Under the pieces are notes generated by a model. The model was not told where the DNA came from. It saw only the letters and a program-made list of their open reading frames with translations, and did not search any database. Positions 17,552 to 26,629 of a stretch of 64,000 bases of DNA are shown here, piece by piece. A program made the translations under genes and the position numbers. How positions within the stretch are numbered: position 1 is the first letter of the stretch; each line of letters opens with the position of its first letter. The stretch covers positions 62,001-126,000 of the forward strand of contig NZ_JACHOB010000007.1 in NCBI RefSeq assembly GCF_014199615.1, in the 5' to 3' direction. The DNA is from Parvularcula dongshanensis. Lineage in GTDB: Bacteria > Pseudomonadota > Alphaproteobacteria > Caulobacterales > Parvularculaceae.

Positions 17552-20380
17552 ATGTCTGCGATCGAAAAGGACAACCACGCTCGTTCGTTAAGCGACGTGA
17601 AAAGCTACGCCGTCTGTATGCTCGACCCCGTCGGCATCATTCAGACGTGGAACACCGGCGCCGCGCGCATCAAAGGCTACAGTGCCGACCAGATCGTAGG
17701 TCAGCACTTCTCCTGCTTCTACCCACACGAAGGACAAGTCGCTCGCGAGCCGCAGAAAGCGCTCGAAGAAGCGATCAAGACCGGTGAGTACGAAGCGCAA
17801 GGTTGGCGTATCCGCCGCGACGGACAGCTATTCTGGGCCTCGGTCGTAATAAGCCCGAACTACGACGATAATGGCGAACTCATCGGCTTCATCAAGATCA
17901 CCCGCGACTGCTCTGCAGAGCGGGATGCGCATGAGGCCCTATCCCGCTCCGAGCGTAGCTTTCGTCTGCTCGTTCAGGGTGTGACCGACTACGCGATCTA
18001 CATGCTTGATCGCGACGGGCGGGTCGCGAGCTGGAACGCGGGCGCGGAGCGCGCCAAAGGCTATGAGGCCGACGAGATCATCGGACGCCACTTCTCTTGC
18101 TTCTATCCGCCGGACAGTCAGGCCACGGGTGATCCTGCACAGGCTCTGGAGACCTCGCTTCGCACTGGCACGTTCGAGGCCGAGGGCTGGCGCGTGCGCA
18201 AGGATGGCACGCGCTTCTGGGCCATGGTCGTCATCGATCCCGTCTACGACGAAGACGGCACGCTCATGGGCTTCGCCAAGATCACCAAGGACTGCACCGA
18301 ACGAAATGAGGCCGAAAAGACAGCGCTTGAGACGGCCGAAGGGTTCAGGCGGCTCGTCGAGGGGGTGACCGACTACGCGATCTACATGCTCGACCCCGGA
18401 GGTCACGTGCAGAACTGGAACGAGGGCGCTCAGCGGGCGAAGGGTTACGAGGCGTCCGAGATCGTCGGCCGGCACTTCTCGGCCTTCTACGCCGAGGAGG
18501 ACCGTGAGGCGGGCCTGCCCCAGAAGGCGCTCGCCGAAGCCCGAGAGAAGGGCAAGTTCGAGGCGCAGGGTTGGCGCTACCGCAAGGACGGCACGCGCTT
18601 TTGGGCGAGCGTCGTGATCGACCCGATCTACCACGAGGGCGAGCTGCTCGGCTTCGCCAAGATCACGCGTGACTTCACTGATCAGAAGCAGAGCCAGGAG
18701 AAGGTCGAGAGGCTCCTCGAAGAGCAGCGCGAGACGTCGCGAGAACTCGAGGTCGCCCTCGAAGTCGCTCGTGCAGCCAGCGTCGCTAAGTCCGCCTTCC
18801 TCGCCAACATGAGCCACGAGATCCGCACGCCGATGAACGGCGTCTTAGGCATGGCCGAGCTGCTCGTGCAGGCCGAACTTGGCGCGCGCGAACGCATGTT
18901 CGCCGAGACGATCTACAAGTCGGGCAACGCGCTCCTAACCGTCATCAACGACGTGCTCGACTTCTCGAAGATCGAGGCGGGCAAGATCGAACTCGACCCC
19001 GTCCCCTTCGACCTACGCGGCGCCGTCGAGGACGTCGCAACGCTGCTCGCGGCGACTGCGCACGAGAAGGGGATCGAGATCGCCGTAAGGTGCGATCCGG
19101 CCCTGCCAGCCATGGTCGAGGGCGATGCCGGCCGGTTCCGTCAGATCATCACCAATCTAGCTGGCAATGCGGTGAAGTTCACGCCTGAGGGGCACGTCCT
19201 CATCTGTGTTGTCCCAGGTGCGGACAGGAACTGGCGCGTCGAGGTCACGGACACGGGCATCGGCATACCGGCGGACAAACTGGACAGCATCTTCGACGAG
19301 TTCGCGCAGGTCGAAGAGACGACGACGCGCGACTTCGGCGGTACGGGGCTCGGCCTCGCAATCACGCGTCGCCTGGTTCAACTGATGGGTGGAGAGGTCG
19401 GGGTGAACTCTAAGCTTTCCAAGGGGTCGACCTTCTGGATCGAACTGCCATTGAGCGCTGCAAACGATGCCGAGGCCGTACCACGGGGCGAGGCCAAGCT
19501 GTACGGCCGCAAAGTGCTGCTGGTCGACGACGTCTCGATCAACTTGGACATTTTGGAGGAACATTGCGTCGCGTGGGGCCTGACCTGCGTTCGGGCCGAG
19601 AGCGGTGCGGAGGCGATCGCCCTGCTCGAACAAGCGGCGGATACGACCGAGCCGTTTGAGGCAGTGCTGCTTGACTACCATATGCCCGAGATGGACGGCT
19701 TGGCCGTGGCGGAGCACATCGCCAATACCGAAGCGTTGGACCCGACGAAAATCATCGTCTTGTCGTCGGTAGACAACGATATTGCGATCAGCGCCTTCCG
19801 CGCACACGGGGCCTCGGACTATCTCATCAAGCCGGTGCGGTCCGGCCAACTTTACACCGTGCTTACCTCCGCCTTTGGGCTGAAGGGGCCGGTTGCCGCG
19901 AAGACGAAGCGACGGACAGGCAAGGCCCCCGCCGAGATGGTTGCGGCGGAGGTGCCTCGCCGCCGCGTGCTGGTCGCCGAAGACAACGAGGTCAACCAGC
20001 TGGTCCTGCAAAATCTGCTTGGTGAGGACCACTACGAGTTCACGTTCGCGGACGACGGCGCGGCCGCCTACGATGCCTTCTGCGCCGGTCAGTTCGATGT
20101 CGTGCTGATGGACCTCTCTATGCCGAAGATGGACGGCATGGAGTCGACTAAGCACATTCGGGCCTACGAGACGAAGAAGGGCACCGAGCCGACGCCGATT
20201 ATCTGCCTTTCGGCCCACGCGCTCGCCAGTCACCGTGAGCGGTGCCTCGCTGCCGGCATGAACGACTACCTCAGTAAGCCGATCAAAGCTGATGAGCTGC
20301 GTGAGATGATTGATCGGTGGGCACCAGGACAGACGGGGCAAAGTCGACGCAATAGACCGCGACGAGCCCGCAGCAGCTAG
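17552..20380 (+). CDS. Hybrid sensor histidine kinase: three PAS, HisKA, HATPase, two receiver domains
   Basis: About 942 residues, no transmembrane helix, so cytoplasmic. Three consecutive PAS domains (roughly residues 15-125, 140-250, 265-375) are strikingly alike, each carrying variants of YAIYMLD, GRHFSCFY, EAQGWR, KDGTRFWA and GFAKITRD. A coiled coil (residues 385-415) leads to the H-box NMSHEIRTPMNG, N-box LAGNAVKFT and G-boxes DTGIGIP and GTGLGL. Receiver 1 has LLVDD, LLDYHMPEMDG and the late Lys in IKPVR. Receiver 2 has VAEDNEVNQ, LMDLSMPKMDG and SKPIK, so both look phosphorylatable. The ATG at 17552 is chosen because GGAGGG lies 8 bp upstream. There is no adjacent response regulator or output gene. 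Confidence 0.95.
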   Translation: MSAIEKDNHARSLSDVKSYAVCMLDPVGIIQTWNTGAARIKGYSADQIVGQHFSCFYPHEGQVAREPQKALEEAIKTGEYEAQGWRIRRDGQLFWASVVISPNYDDNGELIGFIKITRDCSAERDAHEALSRSERSFRLLVQGVTDYAIYMLDRDGRVASWNAGAERAKGYEADEIIGRHFSCFYPPDSQATGDPAQALETSLRTGTFEAEGWRVRKDGTRFWAMVVIDPVYDEDGTLMGFAKITKDCTERNEAEKTALETAEGFRRLVEGVTDYAIYMLDPGGHVQNWNEGAQRAKGYEASEIVGRHFSAFYAEEDREAGLPQKALAEAREKGKFEAQGWRYRKDGTRFWASVVIDPIYHEGELLGFAKITRDFTDQKQSQEKVERLLEEQRETSRELEVALEVARAASVAKSAFLANMSHEIRTPMNGVLGMAELLVQAELGARERMFAETIYKSGNALLTVINDVLDFSKIEAGKIELDPVPFDLRGAVEDVATLLAATAHEKGIEIAVRCDPALPAMVEGDAGRFRQIITNLAGNAVKFTPEGHVLICVVPGADRNWRVEVTDTGIGIPADKLDSIFDEFAQVEETTTRDFGGTGLGLAITRRLVQLMGGEVGVNSKLSKGSTFWIELPLSAANDAEAVPRGEAKLYGRKVLLVDDVSINLDILEEHCVAWGLTCVRAESGAEAIALLEQAADTTEPFEAVLLDYHMPEMDGLAVAEHIANTEALDPTKIIVLSSVDNDIAISAFRAHGASDYLIKPVRSGQLYTVLTSAFGLKGPVAAKTKRRTGKAPAEMVAAEVPRRRVLVAEDNEVNQLVLQNLLGEDHYEFTFADDGAAAYDAFCAGQFDVVLMDLSMPKMDGMESTKHIRAYETKKGTEPTPIICLSAHALASHRERCLAAGMNDYLSKPIKADELREMIDRWAPGQTGQSRRNRPRRARSS

Positions 20381-21041
20381 GGTCCCTTAGTCCGTTACCT
20401 CATAGCCTGCTGGACTTGCCTTCACATAGAAGGCTCGCGGTTTTCCTTATCACGCGCGAAAGCTTCATTAGGTCGAACCCCGAGAAAAAAAGTGGGCTCA
20501 ACTCTGCCTACCGATCAAGTGATGGTAGACCGACTTTCGCACGACCTATTCATTTGCCTCTGGCCCTGATCAGACCATCGATTGCATATCGGTTCGAAGT
20601 GACTGGGTTCAGTCCGTGATGATAAGGGCAACGTGCAGCGCATCTTCGGCGGCCTCGCCTGCGCGAGCCTCCATGGCGAGTTCAGGTCATTTACCCTGTC
20701 TGACAGCCGGAAGCTGAGGCGGCGGGGTTCCGTACTCATCGTCCCGAGCCTCGCCCCTCCGATCCCGAGCTCTGCTGTGTGTACGTCATTTCTGAAGATC
20801 GGAATTTCTTCCCGGCAGCGATCGGCCTTCCCAGTGCGCGCACCCATCCTGTCGACCCCCTCCTAGCTGGAGAGCAGAATTGGAACGTTAGAGATGACCG
20901 GGCACGTCCCCCGACTGGACTCCTCATTGAGCTTCGGTCGGACGCGCTGCCGGTAGAGTCACGCGGTAACCGTCTGTCTTCGTGAATCTTCAATGGTCAG
21001 CTTGCAAGACGCCGTGGTAACGAGTTGGGACTCGGGGGGGA
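20381..21041 (+). other. Gene-less interval of 660 bp
   Basis: No supported coding frame. It holds two AT-richer patches (20.45-20.6 kb) and the ribosome site of the next gene at its right end. I recognise no repeats or RNA genes. Confidence 0.4.
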
Positions 21042-23984
21042 ATGGCCATGAAGATAAGTGCGGTGTGTGCGGTGCTCGCGCTCGGCGGCCCTGTCGCCGT
21101 GTCGGCCCAGGACCTAACCATCGCGCCCGTGCCGTCGTGGGTTCTGCCCATCGAGGCTGCGTCGGACGCGCCTGCTAGCGGCGAAGCGCTGACCATCCTT
21201 GCCTACGACATGCAGACGCACTTCGGAAAAGACGTCACCGAAACCTTCCAAGCCTCACGCCTTCGGATCGAGACGCCCGAGGGTCTGCAGATCGGGAACG
21301 TCGCCCTCGGATGGAGCCCAGCCACCTCGACCCTTACCGTGCATGAGCTCGCGATCGAACGCGACGGCACGATCATCGACGTCCTGGGCGACGGTGACAC
21401 CTTCCGAGTGGTCGATGCTGAACCGCAGCTCGGCCAGGCGATGATGTACGGCATCAAGACTGCGACCTCGCAGGTCCAGGGCCTGCGGGTCGGCGATACG
21501 CTGCACCTCGCCTACTCGATCGCCGAGGCCGACCCCCTCATCGGCGCGATCGCAAGCGACTTCCTCCCGCGGCCGGAGCTGCCGGTAGGACGCGCTCGTT
21601 TTAGATACGTCTGGGACAAGGACGTCGAAGCACGCTGGCGGACCGTCGGCGACCTTGGAGCCGCCGCCCCGTCGAAGCGGGACAGTCGGGACCTCGTCCT
21701 TGAGGTGGGCAAAGCGGACTACGAGGAGATGCCTGCCGCCGCCCCGCCGCGCGCCGTGCTGACCCCCCGCTTCGAGCTCAGCGCGTTCGAAGACTGGGAA
21801 GCGGTCACCCGCCTGTTCGACGGAGTCTACGAAGGCGCAGCTCAGATCGAGCCCGGCTCCGACCTCGCAGCAGAGAGCGAGCGCATCAAAAAGGTCAGCA
21901 TGGACCCGCGCGTCCGCGCGGACTTGGCACTCGACCTCGTGCAGGACCAGGTCCGCTACCTGTTCAGCGCGCTCGAAGTCGGCGGCTACGCCCCGGCCTC
22001 GGCGCAGACGGTTTGGGAGAAGCGGTTCGGTGACTGCAAGGGGAAGACAGCCCTCCTCCTCGCGCTTCTTCGCGACCTCGGCATCGACGCGGTGCCAGCG
22101 TTCGTGAGCAGCAGCGCAGGCGACGCTCTTCCGGACCTTTTCCCAACGCCACGCGCCTTCGATCACGTCATCGTCCGCGCTCATATCGGCGGTAAGACCT
22201 ACTGGCTCGACGGGACGGAACAGGGCGGAGCGGTCGCGGACGCCGACCTCTCCGGCTACCGCTTCGCGCTGCCGGTGACCTTAGGAAGAGACGAGCTCGT
22301 TCCGATCGAAGGTCTGCCGACGACCAAACCCATCCGTGAGGTTGAAATAGACGTCGACGCACGCGAAGGGCTCGGCGGCCCCCTCCCCGTCACGATCGAG
22401 GAGAGGTTGAACGGCCCCTTCGCGCAGGCGGTCCGGCTCTCCGTGCCGCTCGGACAGGAACAACGCGAACGCCAACTCTGGTTCCTGTTCAGCGACCTCG
22501 ACGCCAGTTTCGATTGGGACGAGATCGAGATTGACGCGCCGCCTACCGGGGCTGCCCTTGTCGTCGCGAAGGGAAGCGTCACGCTCGCCAAACGGGGGGA
22601 CTCCCTCGCCCGCAGCTACGTCGTACCGGGGGGCGAACTCGGTTGGTCACCTAAAGGCATGCAGGAAGAGGACGAGAAGCGGACTCTTCCTTGGTTTCAC
22701 GGGCAGAGGGGCACCAGTACGTTCAGGACGACGATTCACCTTCCTGTCGACGACGTCTTCTACCTTGATGGTCTCAACACCGAGACGGAAGCCGCGGGCC
22801 TTTCGCTCTCACGGCAGACAACGATCTCTGACAGTAAGCTCGTCATGGACGCTCGCTGGACGGCGGTGACGCGTGAGATCCCTGCCGCCGAGATCGGTGA
22901 TGCGGTCAGCCTTCTGCAGAAAGCCTACTGGAACGAGCCAACCTTCACTGCGAACCCAGACGCAACGGCCCAGAAGCAGTCGCCTGCGGAGCAATCCTCG
23001 CTCGCGACCCGGCAGCCGACCGACTTCGACGGCTTCTACCAGCGGGGCGGTGTCTACCTCGAATCGAACCGCTATCAGGAAGCTGTCGACGATTACGACG
23101 CGGCGCTCGCTCTTAATCCGTCGTCCGTCTCGGCGAAGTCCGACCGTGCCATGGCACTGATCTGGCTCGATCGTACGGAGGAGGCCGAGCGGGATTTGAA
23201 CGCTGCCCTCGCGCAAGATCCTGAGAACTGGGTTGCCCTGCATGGGCTCGGCGTCATCCACACGCAGCGCGGAGAGTTCGAGGCCGCGGTGGCACGTCTG
23301 ACCGAAGCGCTCGACGTGAAGCCAAGCGACGACTTCGCCCGGCGGTGGCGTGTGCATGCTTATCAGCGGGCGGATCGCATCGACGACGCGTTGGCGGACG
23401 TCGATTATCTGCGGCGCAAGTGGCCTGCCGACGTCTCGCTGATCGGCATGAAGGTGGGCCTGCTGTTGGACGCTCAGAGGGCGGACGACGCCCTTGCCAT
23501 GATCGATGATGCCCTCACTGAGAAACCGTCAGCCTGGCTTCACGCCTCGCGTGCAGAGGTCCTCGGAAAGCTCGAACGCGTCGACGACGCGCTTGCCGCC
23601 TTCGACGACGCGGTCGCGCTCGACGGGGGAAGCCCAGGGCTGTGGAACCAACGGTGCTGGTTCAAGGGCACGCACAACTTGGCGCTGACCTCGGCACTCG
23701 AAGATTGTGAAAGGGCCCTTAGCTTGGCGCCGGACAATCCTGCCTTTCTCGACAGCCGGGGCTTGGTACATCTGCGCCTCGGCCAACTCGAGAAGGCGCT
23801 CGCCGACTACGACGCGGCACTAGCGAAGGCGCCCGAGCTGCCAGCGTCCCTCTACGGGAGGGGCCTTGTTAAGGCGGCGATGGGCAACGAGGACGGCGCG
23901 CGAAGCGACGTTCGCGCGGCGCGGGATGCCTCGCCTGCGGTCGAGGATGAGTTCAAGGGTTACGGACTCGCAGCGCGCTTTTGA
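21042..23984 (+). CDS. DUF3857 / transglutaminase-like / TPR periplasmic protein
   Basis: 980 residues. The short signal peptide has cleavage near VSAQD. A DUF3857 beta-sandwich (residues 40-200) is followed by a transglutaminase-like cysteine-protease fold with the triad visible: Cys332 in RFGDCKGKT, His in AFDHVIVRAH and Asp in YWLDGTEQ. The last 330 residues are six or more TPR units (FYQRGGVYLESNRYQEAVDDYDAALALNP and similar). The family is common in Bacteroidetes and Alphaproteobacteria; the substrate is unknown. A GGGGGGG tract precedes the ATG at 21042; an ATG two codons later is equally possible. It appears monocistronic. Confidence 0.9.
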   Translation: MAMKISAVCAVLALGGPVAVSAQDLTIAPVPSWVLPIEAASDAPASGEALTILAYDMQTHFGKDVTETFQASRLRIETPEGLQIGNVALGWSPATSTLTVHELAIERDGTIIDVLGDGDTFRVVDAEPQLGQAMMYGIKTATSQVQGLRVGDTLHLAYSIAEADPLIGAIASDFLPRPELPVGRARFRYVWDKDVEARWRTVGDLGAAAPSKRDSRDLVLEVGKADYEEMPAAAPPRAVLTPRFELSAFEDWEAVTRLFDGVYEGAAQIEPGSDLAAESERIKKVSMDPRVRADLALDLVQDQVRYLFSALEVGGYAPASAQTVWEKRFGDCKGKTALLLALLRDLGIDAVPAFVSSSAGDALPDLFPTPRAFDHVIVRAHIGGKTYWLDGTEQGGAVADADLSGYRFALPVTLGRDELVPIEGLPTTKPIREVEIDVDAREGLGGPLPVTIEERLNGPFAQAVRLSVPLGQEQRERQLWFLFSDLDASFDWDEIEIDAPPTGAALVVAKGSVTLAKRGDSLARSYVVPGGELGWSPKGMQEEDEKRTLPWFHGQRGTSTFRTTIHLPVDDVFYLDGLNTETEAAGLSLSRQTTISDSKLVMDARWTAVTREIPAAEIGDAVSLLQKAYWNEPTFTANPDATAQKQSPAEQSSLATRQPTDFDGFYQRGGVYLESNRYQEAVDDYDAALALNPSSVSAKSDRAMALIWLDRTEEAERDLNAALAQDPENWVALHGLGVIHTQRGEFEAAVARLTEALDVKPSDDFARRWRVHAYQRADRIDDALADVDYLRRKWPADVSLIGMKVGLLLDAQRADDALAMIDDALTEKPSAWLHASRAEVLGKLERVDDALAAFDDAVALDGGSPGLWNQRCWFKGTHNLALTSALEDCERALSLAPDNPAFLDSRGLVHLRLGQLEKALADYDAALAKAPELPASLYGRGLVKAAMGNEDGARSDVRAARDASPAVEDEFKGYGLAARF

Positions 23985-23988
23985 GACT

Positions 23989-24011
23989 GATCCCCGTTCG
24001 TGGCGGGGATC
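23989..24011 (+). terminator. Hairpin 5 bp after the DUF3857 gene
   Basis: GATCCCCG and CGGGGATC are perfect 8-bp arms around TTCGTGG. There is no U-tract, so intrinsic termination would be weak. Position favours a transcript end. Confidence 0.45.
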
Positions 24012-24237
24012 GCAACGCGCATCAGCGTCGGTCAGAAGGAGGCGAGGCGAGCCGGATGAGATCATGCTGGGGACGCCAACGGCGAGGCTGGCCACCACTG
24101 CAGAGGCGGGCGTTTCACTCACGCTAAGGTCAATACGGGCATGGGTATTGCGGGTGCCGAATGGTGGGCGTCGGGACCGGCGCGTCGGGCTCGCCCGTCG
24201 TATTGAGCGCGAGCGAGCCGTCCTTCTCTCGCTTGAG

Positions 24238-24425
24238 GTGAGGGCGCCCCAGTCGAGCAGAACGATCTCGCGGTCGCCGTCTTTGTTGGGGCGGACGATC
24301 GGGGCGGCGCGTCGCGGGTAGCGGGCCGCCTCGCCGAGGTTGCCGGTCAGGTCGAGCTCCTGTCCGACCGAGCACGCCTCGAGCAGCTCGTTGGCGGCCG
24401 CCCGAAGACGGTGGTGATTGCAGAT
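24238..24425 (-). pseudogene. Fragment of a SRAP (YedK/HMCES-type) protein
   Basis: Minus-strand translation gives ICNHHRLRAAANELLEAC through APIVRPNKDGDREIVLLDWG, about 62 codons. SRAP proteins begin MCN with a catalytic Cys2 and show an A-x-V-R then WG pattern at this spacing. Here the initiator is ATC instead of ATG, and similarity stops after the WG, where the frame breaks. The family crosslinks to abasic sites in single-stranded DNA. The fragment cannot be functional as it stands. Confidence 0.5.
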
Positions 24426-24695
24426 CGGCCGACGATGCCATCCGTGATCGCCCTCTGTCGCGAGACGCCGGGTCGAAGGTACGCTTCGATCCAGCCCCTG
24501 CGACGCCCGCTCTCCGCTGGACGCCCGGGCCCCGTGCGCTCTCTCTTCTTAGCCTTCGCGCCGTGGCCGCGACAGACAGGAGCTCGACCGACCTGCGTCG
24601 GACCTTGCGCCTCGAGCGTCGAAACGGCGTGCCAGCGCGAAGACCTCCCTGCGCTTACGATCCGGGACCCGGTGCGAAGGGAAGCACCCTTCTCC

Positions 24696-24812
24696 CGATT
24701 CATCCCCGCGGGTGCGGGGAGCACACTGACGGGTACGAAGAGGCTGTCAACGCCGCCGGTTCATCCCCGCGGGTGCGGAGAACGTGTTCCACGCACCCGC
24801 GGGGATGAACCG
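24696..24812 (+). CRISPR. Relic type I-E CRISPR array: two direct repeats, one spacer, one inverted repeat
   Basis: Repeat 1 (24696-24724) and repeat 2 (24757-24785) are 29 nt long and share the I-E core TTCATCCCCGCGGGTGCG. They differ at four or five positions, all but one near the 3' end. They flank a single 32-nt spacer (24725-24756), giving the exact 61-nt period of type I-E arrays. A third copy at 24784-24812 is in opposite orientation and abuts repeat 2, forming a long palindrome. It matches the consensus at 28 of 29 positions. No cas genes and no leader are visible nearby. Confidence 0.8.
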
Positions 24813-25241
24813 CGAAAGCCCCGCCTGTGCCCGCCGCCAGAAGCGCCTCGTTGCGCGTCGCGCGCGGCGCCCCGACCTCAATCGCTTAAGTCGCCTAGGC
24901 GGCGTCGTCGGCCGTGAGGCCGTAGCGTTCCGCGATCGGCAGGGCTGGCCCACCCTGGCTCGGGGCCGCGTCGTGATCGGGAGGCGACGGATTGCCTCCC
25001 ATGCGCAAGCGCTCGCTCGTGCGCACCAACCAGGACTGCCGCCGCCGCGCGCTCCCTGTTCTCGTTGGGGAGCGGGGGAAGTGCCGCACAAGGGGCAGCG
25101 AGGACGAAGCTCGTCGTCGCGCCCCGCCCTCGTCTCGCTACGCCCGGATCTTGGCCTGGGGGATGGGAATTCCGGGCTTATGTAACAGAAGCACCAACGC
25201 AAAGCCCTACAACGTCAGCGCTTTAGTGCGAGGTCGCCGAT
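24813..25241 (+). other. Decayed region right of the CRISPR relic
   Basis: No intact gene. On the minus strand, about 24900-25010 ends a frame with coding-like composition (...ERYGLTADDAA then stop), which may be the 3' remnant of a lost gene. I cannot assign it. Confidence 0.3.
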
Positions 25242-25709
25242 ATGGAACGACCGAACACCGTAGCGGGCTTGCTAGCGAAGCGTGACGAGCTGAGGTGGGA
25301 TCTCGCCGAAGCCGAGAAGGTGGCGAAGGCCCTTCGCATCAACATCGATCATATCGACGCGACGCTGCGGCTGTTCGATGGAAACGGAACGCCGCCGCGT
25401 TTGCGGGGGGCGGCGGTTGCTCACCGTGCCAAGCGCGGCGAGCTGCAGCGCTTCGTCCTCCGTCAGCTACGAGAAGCGGAAGGCCCTCTAACCTCCTAGG
25501 CCATTACAAAGGCTTGGGTTAGAGAACGGGGCCTCTCCACAGATCACGAGACGTTCGTGCTTCTCAGGAAGCGCACCGGAGCCTGCCTGACGAAGCTACG
25601 ACAGACTGGGACCGTCGAGCGCGTTGATGGCAAGGGAGAGTACGCAGGATGGCAGCTTCGCCGCCCTAGTTCATTACCCTCGCTAAGCTTTAATCGCTGG
25701 CGGCTTTGA
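25242..25709 (+). pseudogene. Hypothetical protein interrupted by an in-frame TAG
   Basis: The frame runs from ATG 25242 through a TAG at 25497-25499 and on to TGA at 25707, 155 codons in all. The first 85 codons have a coiled-coil start (RDELRWDLAEAEKVAKALRINIDHIDATLRLFD). The part after the TAG (AITKAWVRERGLSTDHETFVLLRKRTGACL...) continues the same alphaproteobacterial small-protein family, in which GPLT is normally followed by such a helix-turn-helix-like tail. The stop therefore truncates the protein. Other genes here use TAG as a real stop, so recoding is unlikely. Confidence 0.6.
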
Positions 25710-26244
25710 CTGCCTTCATCATGTCAATGAACATGACAGGGTGATCGCGTTCTTCGTTTTCTGGAGTGTCGATCATAACAAAACCCGCCTTCTTATAGAA
25801 GCCGACCGACTGCCTCTTGGAGTCAACCACAATGAACCTACACCCTACTGTAGGGCAGACATTGGCTTCTGTGACGCCAAGGGCGAGATCCACCAAGGCG
25901 CTTCCCAATCCAGAGCCTTGATGGTCTTTTGCCACTGCAAGCCTGGCTATCTTAACGGCAGGATAGTGATCGTATCGGTACTGTACGTCGTTACCGTCCG
26001 GAAGAGAGGGCTCGCCATTCTCCGATATATCTACTTGCCCACAGACAAGAGTAATGTAGCCAACAACTTTTGACCGCAAGAAGGCAGCGTAGGTTCTAGC
26101 AAGGCTCGCATCTTGATACTTCTTCGCTTCTTTCTGCAAGAATGTTTTCAGAGGGGTGAATGCAGCGTCACCAAGAGAAAGGCCGGTGAGCTTATCACCG
26201 GCCTTAATAGCCCTGATGACGACTTCGTCGTCGGTGTCTGGCAA
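25690..26244 (-). CDS. GNAT acetyltransferase, putative toxin of a TA pair
   Basis: 184 residues with a TTG start 6 bp after the upstream partner gene. The GNAT core is clear: strand 4 KIARLAVAKDHQGSGLGSALVDLAL carries the acetyl-CoA pyrophosphate-binding Q-G-x-G-L/G loop, and the C-terminal SVGFYKKAGFV segment is motif B. It resembles TacT-type toxins that acetylate aminoacyl-tRNA more than ribosomal-protein acetylases, given its partner. Base composition is markedly lower in GC than the replicon core, suggesting transfer. The 3' end overlaps the end of the convergent interrupted gene by 20 bp. Confidence 0.8.
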   Translation of the reverse strand: MPDTDDEVVIRAIKAGDKLTGLSLGDAAFTPLKTFLQKEAKKYQDASLARTYAAFLRSKVVGYITLVCGQVDISENGEPSLPDGNDVQYRYDHYPAVKIARLAVAKDHQGSGLGSALVDLALGVTEANVCPTVGCRFIVVDSKRQSVGFYKKAGFVMIDTPENEERDHPVMFIDMMKAVKAASD

Positions 26245-26250
26245 ACCGTA

Positions 26251-26445
26251 CTACTTGGCTTTTGCAGTCTTCAGCTTGAAAGAAGCGGAGCCAGTATCGC
26301 GAAGTTGGCTTGCGAGGGCACGCCCCTCGCGCACGGACTCAATCGCAGCGGCGTTCGGTCGGCCGTACTGAGCCTGACGACGGAACTTCGCGCCGTCTTC
26401 TTCGGTGAGCACCACCCTACCGAATGAGTGCGAATGTATGGCCAT
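26251..26445 (-). CDS. Small protein upstream of GNAT gene, putative antitoxin
   Basis: 64 residues starting at the ATG behind a strong GGAGGGAG ribosome site. The sequence is SFGRVVLTEEDGAKFRRQ...YGRPNAAAIESVREG, then a basic tail KLKTAKAK. It is first in a two-gene minus-strand unit with the acetyltransferase, 6 bp apart, the usual order of antitoxin then toxin. A palindrome 69 bp upstream could be its operator. It is not a standard DUF1778 ribbon-helix-helix antitoxin. The role is inferred from context. Confidence 0.55.
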   Translation of the reverse strand: MAIHSHSFGRVVLTEEDGAKFRRQAQYGRPNAAAIESVREGRALASQLRDTGSASFKLKTAKAK

Positions 26446-26513
26446 AACATCTCCCTCCGAACGTACCTTGCTCCGCGCCCTCTAGCACCAAGTTAGAAAG
26501 CGCAAACGGTTAA

Positions 26514-26527
26514 ATCGACGTGTCGAT
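26514..26527 (-). promoter_or_regulatory. Palindrome upstream of the GNAT pair
   Basis: ATCGAC-GT-GTCGAT, perfect 6-bp arms, within an AT-richer patch 69 bp upstream of the small partner gene. Candidate autoregulatory operator. Confidence 0.35.
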
Positions 26528-26570
26528 GTTCCCGCTTTACGGCGTGGCCGATCAACCACGCAACGAATGT

Positions 26571-26600
26571 GCCCCCTATGTGCGAGTTTGCATAGGGGGC
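26571..26600 (-). repeat. Stem-loop with 10-bp perfect arms
   Basis: GCCCCCTATG and CATAGGGGGC around a 10-nt loop, between the GNAT pair and the IS1595 relic. No U-tract on either strand. It could be a terminator for the relic transposase gene or an old element end. Confidence 0.4.
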
Positions 26601-26629
26601 GCGGTGTCACGTTCCTGAACCCTTTCCCC

